Positions 7,330 to 12,457 of a DNA stretch of 16,157 nucleotides are shown in pieces (position 1 is the first letter of the stretch; each line of letters opens with the position of its first letter). Source of the DNA: Clostridiales bacterium. GTDB lineage: Bacteria; Bacillota; Clostridia; Peptostreptococcales; Anaerovoracaceae. The DNA is taken from NCBI GenBank assembly GCA_012799165.1, contig JAAZLU010000020.1, positions 1-16,157 on the forward strand. The letters run 5' to 3'. The position numbers and the translations under genes were made by a program. The notes beneath the pieces are model-generated. The model worked only from the letters and a program-made list of their open reading frames with translations. It was not told the origin of the DNA and made no database searches.

Positions 7330-8781
7330 TTACCGTTTCCAGGTGCTTCGCGACAGCAATATAAGCACCGGATAGATTTCAAGGCGTCCCATAATCATCG
7401 TTATGCTCAGTAGAATCTTTGAGAAGCCTGATAGGGCGGCATACTCTCCTCCGGGACCGAGCAAATCCAGGCTTACGCCTATATTGCTCAAAGATGAAAT
7501 GACGGCGTTAAAAGCCCAACTGAACGATTGAGTGTCAAAACTTACTAGCAGTAAAACTACAAAGAACACACCCATATAGCTTGCCAGATAAAAGTTTATC
7601 GATCTTAAGATTGGCGTTTCCAATTGCTTGTTATCGTATGTAATCGGCAGAACTCTTTGCGGTGATATCATTCGCCGTATTTCCTGTCTTATAGATTTGA
7701 TAAATACCGAGACACGGACCACTTTCAGTCCGGATGCGGTCGATCCGGACATCCCTCCGACAAACATTAAAAACAGTAAAATAATGTAGCTTGAAGGCGG
7801 CCATGCGTCGAACTTCACATTCGTATAGGCTGTAGTCGAGCTTATCGAGCTGACGCTGAAAAAGGCATCTTTGAGAGCTCCGGTGAGATTCCCGTAGACG
7901 GGGAAAATATTGATGGTGATGAGGGCTGTGCTTATAATTACAATGCTTACATACCACTTCAATTCCTCGCTTTTGAGGACCTGCTTCAGCTTGCCGACAA
8001 AAATTAAATAAAAGAAATCGAAACTCATCCCGAATATGAACATCGCCACGGATAAAAGTATTTCCAAATAAGTGCTGTTGTAAAAGCCGATCGAGTCCGG
8101 ATGGATATTGAATCCCCCGGTCGCGGCGGCGCCCATTGAAAGTAGCAATGATTCGAAAAAGGGCACACCTCCCAGATAGATAAGAAGCGCAAGAATCAGA
8201 GTCATCGATAAATAGATAAAGTAAAGAATTTTAATCGAACTGCTTACTCTGGATTCAACTTTTCCGAAGACCGGACCTGGAAGCTCTGCGCGCATTATAT
8301 AGACGCTCTTTGCACCGAAGTTAGGGATGATGTGTATGATGAACACCAGCATTCCCATTCCGCCGATCAGCAATGTGAAAGAACGCCAAAATAGGAGCGA
8401 TTCGGGCAACGCATGCATCGTCGAGCTCAGCACGCTGGCACCCGTCGTCGTAAATCCGGAAACCGATTCAAAGTATGCGTCGATAGGGTTCGAGATTGCA
8501 CCGCTCATAAGGAAGGGGATAGCTCCGAAAAGTGGCAAAACGAACCATGCCAAAGCGGCTAAGACAAGTCCTTCGTGAGCGTAGAATTCTTTGTTATCAG
8601 GCTCTTTGCGGCTCATGAGCCATCCGGCCAGCTCACAAATCAGAATGGCGGCCACAAAGGAAGTCAAAACCGTAACACTATTTCTGTAAAGCAGTCCTAC
8701 CAGCACCGGTACTATCAACAGGACTCCCAGCACTTTGATGAGTTTTCCGAGGATATAAAAGACATATGAACGATTCATCAT
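7330..8781 (-). CDS. trkH: TrkH-family potassium uptake membrane subunit
   Basis: 483-residue polytopic membrane protein, the usual length for TrkH. It forms the K+ pore of the Trk/Ktr system. The four pore loops are visible: SGFTTTGAS (108-116), ATGGFN (220-225), SSTTAYTN (314-321) and SNIGVS (432-437). The conserved filter Gly is present in loops 1, 2 and 4, but loop 3 has Ala318 (codon 7828-7830, GCC on the minus strand) where TTG(F/Y) is usual. The end SRSTWKR agrees with a normal C-terminus. The first ATG (8779-8781) overlaps the TGA of trkA as ATGA, so translation is probably coupled; a second ATG follows at once and could be the true start. No strong ribosome binding site precedes it. 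Transcription comes from the trkA promoter. Confidence 0.95.
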   Translation of the reverse strand: MMNRSYVFYILGKLIKVLGVLLIVPVLVGLLYRNSVTVLTSFVAAILICELAGWLMSRKEPDNKEFYAHEGLVLAALAWFVLPLFGAIPFLMSGAISNPIDAYFESVSGFTTTGASVLSSTMHALPESLLFWRSFTLLIGGMGMLVFIIHIIPNFGAKSVYIMRAELPGPVFGKVESRVSSSIKILYFIYLSMTLILALLIYLGGVPFFESLLLSMGAAATGGFNIHPDSIGFYNSTYLEILLSVAMFIFGMSFDFFYLIFVGKLKQVLKSEELKWYVSIVIISTALITINIFPVYGNLTGALKDAFFSVSSISSTTAYTNVKFDAWPPSSYIILLFLMFVGGMSGSTASGLKVVRVSVFIKSIRQEIRRMISPQRVLPITYDNKQLETPILRSINFYLASYMGVFFVVLLLVSFDTQSFSWAFNAVISSLSNIGVSLDLLGPGGEYAALSGFSKILLSITMIMGRLEIYPVLILLSRSTWKR

Positions 8782-10142
8782 TTTAATATCTCATCCAGCA
8801 CCCGTACGCGCTTTTTTACGGTTATCACGATGACGGAATCATTTTCCATAAGGTAATCGGACCCCTTAGGGATTATTTTATTTTCGTTGCGGATGATCAG
8901 ACCGATTAAGACTCGCTCGTCGATCGGTAATTCCATAATCCTTTGATTACACACTTTGTCGCCTTTCGAGACGATGAATTCAAGGACTTCCGAATCTTTT
9001 GAAGTGCTCAAACGAGCATAACCCTGAAGGTGATATCTATTTTGATGATCCAGTGAACGAACTCTGCGGATAATGGCATCCGAAATCGAGATGCGAGGGG
9101 AAATGATTGCATCCAAATTGTCGGCATGGAGCAACTTAATCAGGGAGGTTCGATTTACTTTGGTGATGTTCTTCCTAACTCCCAGCGAATGCGAGTAAAG
9201 GGAGAAGATTAAGTTCTCTTCGTCGGAATCGGTGAGCCCGATTGCAACATCATGGCTCCCCAATCGTTGCTCCAGTAGAAACGACGGTTCCGATCCGTCG
9301 CCCGTAACAACTTCGGCATCCGGAAAGGATGCCGCCAGTTTCAGGGCTCGATCGCTATTCAGTTCGACAATTTTTGTTCTTATCTTGCGTTTGTTTAATT
9401 CGGGGAGCAGGTATTCGCATATTCTGCTAGCACCTTGAATGAATACGGAATTGAAGCGAACATTGTCTTCGTGGCCTGCAAGATGGACAATTCTTTGATA
9501 GTCTTTATCGGAAGCGATAACATTTATGTATGTATCGGCCTCAATGACGGTTTGCCCCCTCGGAATTATAACCTCTTCCGAATTTCTGTTTTCTATCGTA
9601 CAGATAACTACATCCTTAATGAAGGATCTTACTTCCTGCACGCTGAGGCCGACAATTTTGCTGTCCGGCATAATACGAAAACACATCATATGTACCTTGT
9701 TGTCGTGAAGGGGTTCGACATAGCTTGCGGTCGGGTAATCGATGACGTAAAGAATTTCGGCAGCAGCTTCCAAGTCCTGATTAATGACATAATCTATTTT
9801 GAAATGTTCAGCAATAAATTTCTCATTTCTTGTATATTCCAAATTTCTTGCTCGGACAATTCGATAGGATGCCCCAAGCGTATAGGCTATGTGAGCCGAT
9901 ATCAGGTTGATTTCATCGTTATCTGTTACGGAAATAAAGGCGTGGCAATTGGAAATATCGGCCTGTTTTAATACCTCAATATCAGTCCCCGAACCCACAA
10001 TGCCTTTTATATCAAGTTCTTCCACTAATTTGCTGACCAAGCCGCTATCGGTGTCAATCAGCATTATTGAATGACCGTCCTGGTTAAGGTCGTAACAGAG
10101 TTCTTGACCCAACTTGCCGCCGCCGACAATAACAATCTCCAT
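8778..10142 (-). CDS. trkA: TrkA, cytoplasmic NAD-binding regulatory subunit of the Trk potassium transporter
   Basis: 454 residues, full length for a double-RCK TrkA. Layout: RCK_N 1 (1-120), TrkA_C 1 (about 145-212), RCK_N 2 (about 230-350), TrkA_C 2 (about 385-445). The first Rossmann fold has an intact GGGKLG at 7-12 with Asp30 closing strand 2, which fits NAD(H) binding. The second has GASRIC at 237-242 with Glu260, so the last Gly is Cys and the middle Gly is Ser; nucleotide binding there may be weakened or altered. TrkA forms a gating ring under TrkH. GGAGA (10147-10151) precedes the ATG at 4-5 bases, and the stop overlaps the trkH start. Confidence 0.95.
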   Translation of the reverse strand: MEIVIVGGGKLGQELCYDLNQDGHSIMLIDTDSGLVSKLVEELDIKGIVGSGTDIEVLKQADISNCHAFISVTDNDEINLISAHIAYTLGASYRIVRARNLEYTRNEKFIAEHFKIDYVINQDLEAAAEILYVIDYPTASYVEPLHDNKVHMMCFRIMPDSKIVGLSVQEVRSFIKDVVICTIENRNSEEVIIPRGQTVIEADTYINVIASDKDYQRIVHLAGHEDNVRFNSVFIQGASRICEYLLPELNKRKIRTKIVELNSDRALKLAASFPDAEVVTGDGSEPSFLLEQRLGSHDVAIGLTDSDEENLIFSLYSHSLGVRKNITKVNRTSLIKLLHADNLDAIISPRISISDAIIRRVRSLDHQNRYHLQGYARLSTSKDSEVLEFIVSKGDKVCNQRIMELPIDERVLIGLIIRNENKIIPKGSDYLMENDSVIVITVKKRVRVLDEILK

Positions 10143-10195
10143 AATTTCTCCGTTGTCGCTTCATTACTAAAAACGAAAATCTTTTCTTTGAAAGA

Positions 10196-10224
10196 ATTAT
10201 AACAAAGGAAATTGAATTTTTAAA
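10196..10224 (-). promoter_or_regulatory. Promoter of trkA-trkH
   Basis: On the minus strand a perfect TATAAT (10196-10201) is preceded by TGT (10202-10204), giving an extended -10. TTTAAA (10219-10224) is a weak -35 at a 17-base spacing. The leader to the trkA ATG would be about 45 bases. Confidence 0.7.
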
Positions 10225-10274
10225 TAAAACAGTTTGCCGCAGCATCGCCGCAATCAGGTAAGTGTAAGAAATAA

Positions 10275-10313
10275 GCTCATCGCCGACACTTTTTTTCGGT
10301 GCAAGCGATGAGC
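10275..10313 (-). terminator. Intrinsic terminator of the pspA unit (possibly bidirectional)
   Basis: GCTCATCGC (10275-10283) pairs perfectly with GCGATGAGC (10305-10313). On the minus strand, the direction of pspA, a T-rich tail TTATTTCTTA follows the stem. On the plus strand CTTTTT follows, so the element could work both ways. It separates pspA transcription from the trkA promoter. Confidence 0.75.
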
Positions 10314-10376
10314 CTTTTTGCTTAAACGGGATAATTGCGGTTTTGAACCATACTTTAAATCCTTTAGCGATAGCTG

Positions 10377-11057
10377 CTACTCGATATTCATTTCCTTCTT
10401 GAGTTCGGCCAGCTCCTCCTCGACGGAAGCGGTCATGCCTGCCTTGTACTTTGCCTCCAGAGCTGCGGCCTCGTCGATGGGCTGCGCGTCGAGCTCCGCG
10501 GCTGCGGCCGCCGTATCGAGCATCTTGTCGGCCTTCGCCTCCATCTCCTCGAATTTACCGACAACTTCGGTAAACTTTTCGGCACTTCCAGAGTATTTGT
10601 TTACAGTTTCCTGAGTCTTTGCTAAGGAGACCTTGGTCTTTATGGCTTCCTTTTTGGCTTCGAGCTGCGCGATGTCGCTGCTCAGCTTGTCGTGAAGCTG
10701 CCTCATTTTGGTCGCGTTCTCGTGAGCCGCCGCATATGCCGTCTCGAGGCTCGCGCCCAAAGTTTCTAGCTGCTGCTTTTTGGCGAGGAAGACCTTCGCG
10801 TCGCCTTCGTTGCCCTGAGCGAGGGCTTCTTTTGCGAGGGCGAGGTACTTATCTATCTCCTGCTTGTTTTCGTCGCGCTTGCGCAGGCAGCGGGTCTCCT
10901 CGGCCATTACGGTCGCGGTTTCCTTTTTGACATTCGCCAAATCCTCTCTGGCGTCGAGCAGGTACTTATCGACCATCTTTGCGGGGTCCTCGGCCTTGTC
11001 GAGCAGCGCATTGATATTCGCGCTGAGTATGTCTGCAAATCTTGATAAAATGCTCAT
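10377..11057 (-). CDS. pspA: PspA/IM30 (Vipp1) family envelope-stress protein
   Basis: 226 residues from ATG 11055-11057. The N-terminus FADILSANINALLDKAEDP is a close match to the amphipathic membrane-binding helix and following motif of E. coli PspA. The rest (about 25-190) is an Ala/Glu/Lys-rich coiled coil typical of the ESCRT-III-like PspA fold, ending in an acidic helix with EEELAELKKE. The length is close to the 222 residues of E. coli PspA. It is expected to form oligomeric rods or rings on the inner face of the membrane and protect it under stress. No pspF-like or other psp regulator is nearby. It follows the TPM-like membrane gene with a TGATG overlap, so the two are probably made together. 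Its stop is followed by the terminator at 10275-10313. Confidence 0.95.
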   Translation of the reverse strand: MSILSRFADILSANINALLDKAEDPAKMVDKYLLDAREDLANVKKETATVMAEETRCLRKRDENKQEIDKYLALAKEALAQGNEGDAKVFLAKKQQLETLGASLETAYAAAHENATKMRQLHDKLSSDIAQLEAKKEAIKTKVSLAKTQETVNKYSGSAEKFTEVVGKFEEMEAKADKMLDTAAAAAELDAQPIDEAAALEAKYKAGMTASVEEELAELKKEMNIE

Positions 11058-12325
11058 CAATAATCCTCCTTGTCCTTATCTTCCATGTTAAGGTACTTTT
11101 GTGCCAGCTTTTCGGCGGCATCGTCTCTGGCAAGGTCGCCGAATTGTTCCAGCGGGGTGTTAAGTATTTCTTTATTCAATTCGGCCTTCTCCCTGCGCTT
11201 CTTTGCGATTAAGGCAACAAGACCGATAATTGACACAACGACTATAAATACGCCTGCGGTGATGGTGGGGTAGTACCAGTTCGGGCGGGTCACTTTCATT
11301 ATTGCGGTACCCGCATCCTCGAAGGCCTTGGCAAGAAATTCCGTCTCGTCGAGGCTACGATCGTAATAATAGAGGTCGAGATAGTCCAGCAGGATATCGC
11401 CCGCCTCCTCGTCGATTACCGCCTTGGCTTGAACCCCCGAAATATAGTAGCTTCTATACACTCCTTCGTCGTTTTCCTGGAAGATTACCAGGATATGGGC
11501 CTCATCGATCTCGCCGTTTCTGTCTGTAAACAGGGCGTCGTAAGTGTCGTTTGCGAAGTTATCGAAGGCGTTCAGCGGGGGATTGGATTCGCCGTCTATG
11601 CTGTCGATGAGATATAGATAGGGCATAACGCCGGTCTTTTCGTAGAAGCTTTCCATGCCGCGCACGAGCTGTTTTTTGTTGCTTACCCAGCCCAGCTCGT
11701 CCGTGAAGTATCCTGCATGGACTCTTACGGAGCCTTTGGGCAGCGGCTCTCTGTTTTTAGTAGAATAGCTTATCGTAGTTTTATTGACTTCTCTTTGGTC
11801 GCTGTAAAAGGCCGACCACAGTATGGCGAAGATAATTGCGATTACAATTAAAATTAAAATGATGCTTAAAAAGGAAGAGAAACAACCTGTGCCGATCCGC
11901 GGGCCGCGCCTGCGCGGGGATTCATAGCCGCCGTCATCGCTTGGCCCCGAGAAGTTCCCGTGATTCGGGTTGAATCCGCCCGTGTCGCTGAAAATGAAGG
12001 GGCGCCTTCTTACCGGATTGGGCGTTCCTCCTTTGCCGAAAGAACTCTCGGAATAATTGCCGAATATATTCGATTTGGGCCTGCTTCCGCTAAAAGTCTT
12101 TGAAGAGCTGCGTCCGAAGAAGCTTCCGCTGCTGCTTCTGCTACTCCTAGAAGAGTGCGTTCCGGAGCTTCTGGTTCCTCCAAAGCCACCGCTGCGCGAA
12201 GAGCCGCTACTTCTGCCGCTGCTGCGCGATGAGCTGCTACTTCTGCTGCTACTGCGCGAAGAACCGCCGCTTCTGCTGCCGCTGCTTCTGCTACCGCCGC
12301 TTCTTCCGCCTCCGCTTCTTCCCAT
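11057..12325 (-). CDS. Membrane protein with Ser/Arg/Gly-rich N-terminal tail and TPM-like domain, partner of PspA
   Basis: 422 residues. Residues 2-68 are almost only Ser, Arg and Gly (exceptions Phe48, Thr51, Thr56, His57). A second disordered stretch, Gly/Pro/Arg-rich, runs to about 145. Membrane segment 1 is at about 149-172 and segment 2 at about 354-374. Between them a globular domain (about 205-345) has TGVMPYLYLIDS, AHILVIFQEND and YISGVQAK, resembling TPM (TLP18.3/Psb32/MOLO-1) domains, though this is by eye and not certain. The Arg-rich tail before segment 1 and KKRREK after segment 2 suggest that both ends are cytoplasmic and the TPM-like domain is outside. GGGAGG (12336-12341) precedes the ATG by 10 bases. 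The gene leads the pspA unit and ends in TGATG shared with the pspA start. A role in sensing or docking for PspA is inferred from this context only. Confidence 0.8.
   Translation of the reverse strand: MGRSGGGRSGGSRSSGSRSGGSSRSSSRSSSSSRSSGRSSGSSRSGGFGGTRSSGTHSSRSSRSSSGSFFGRSSSKTFSGSRPKSNIFGNYSESSFGKGGTPNPVRRRPFIFSDTGGFNPNHGNFSGPSDDGGYESPRRRGPRIGTGCFSSFLSIILILIVIAIIFAILWSAFYSDQREVNKTTISYSTKNREPLPKGSVRVHAGYFTDELGWVSNKKQLVRGMESFYEKTGVMPYLYLIDSIDGESNPPLNAFDNFANDTYDALFTDRNGEIDEAHILVIFQENDEGVYRSYYISGVQAKAVIDEEAGDILLDYLDLYYYDRSLDETEFLAKAFEDAGTAIMKVTRPNWYYPTITAGVFIVVVSIIGLVALIAKKRREKAELNKEILNTPLEQFGDLARDDAAEKLAQKYLNMEDKDKEDY
11065..11071 (-). promoter_or_regulatory. Ribosome binding site AAGGAGG deciding the pspA start
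   Basis: AAGGAGG lies inside the last codons of the upstream gene and seven bases before ATG 11055-11057. It favours this ATG over the TTG one codon earlier and gives pspA its own initiation signal besides the TGATG stop-start overlap. Confidence 0.85.
12122..12322 (-). repeat. Low-complexity Ser/Arg/Gly-coding repeat tract
   Basis: About 200 bases of imperfect AGC/AGA/GGC-type triplets (minus strand) encode residues 2-68 of the TPM-like membrane protein. The plus strand reads as CTTCTGCTGCTG-like repeats, giving a false poly-Leu frame. Such a tract can expand or shrink by slippage in steps of three bases without breaking the frame. Confidence 0.75.
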
Positions 12326-12367
12326 TAAGTCTCAACCTCCCTTAGAGTTTTACCCAAACTTAAATTA

Positions 12368-12376
12368 ATGATAACA
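12368..12376 (-). promoter_or_regulatory. Extended -10 promoter of the TPM-like/pspA unit
   Basis: On the minus strand TGTTATCAT: TATCAT at 12368-12373 with TGT at 12374-12376. No good -35 is seen. Transcription would start near 12361 and give a leader of about 36 bases. Confidence 0.45.
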
Positions 12377-12393
12377 TAAACCTTACCGGATTG

Positions 12394-12402
12394 TGTTATA
12401 AT
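12394..12402 (+). promoter_or_regulatory. Extended -10 promoter of the activase genes
   Basis: TGTTATAAT: a perfect TATAAT at 12397-12402 with TGT at 12394-12396 and no recognisable -35. Transcription would begin near 12409, giving a leader of about 50 bases. The element is nearly an inverted copy of the opposing -10 at 12368-12376. Confidence 0.6.
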
Positions 12403-12420
12403 TCCTTCTGTTTATCAGTG

Positions 12421-12441
12421 AAAAATTTTCATAAAATTTTT
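12421..12441 (+). repeat. Perfect A/T-only inverted repeat in the activase leader
   Basis: AAAAATTTT (12421-12429), loop CAT, AAAATTTTT (12433-12441): nine perfect pairs. It lies between the proposed transcription start and the ATG at 12458, where no Shine-Dalgarno sequence is visible. It could be a weak RNA hairpin or a bent-DNA/protein site. Confidence 0.6.
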
Positions 12442-12457
12442 GTATAAAGTTAAAGTT

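Noticed and set aside
10281..10304. Second independent hairpin inside the terminator loop
   Set aside because: Only four pairs (CCGA with TCGG) around a T-run; it is best read as part of the larger stem.
12057..12368. Plus-strand frame rich in Leu and Pro opposite the TPM-like gene
   Set aside because: It is the complement of the Ser/Arg/Gly repeat tract; the Leu runs come from AGC/AGA triplets read backwards. No ribosome site was seen, and the minus-strand gene is well supported.
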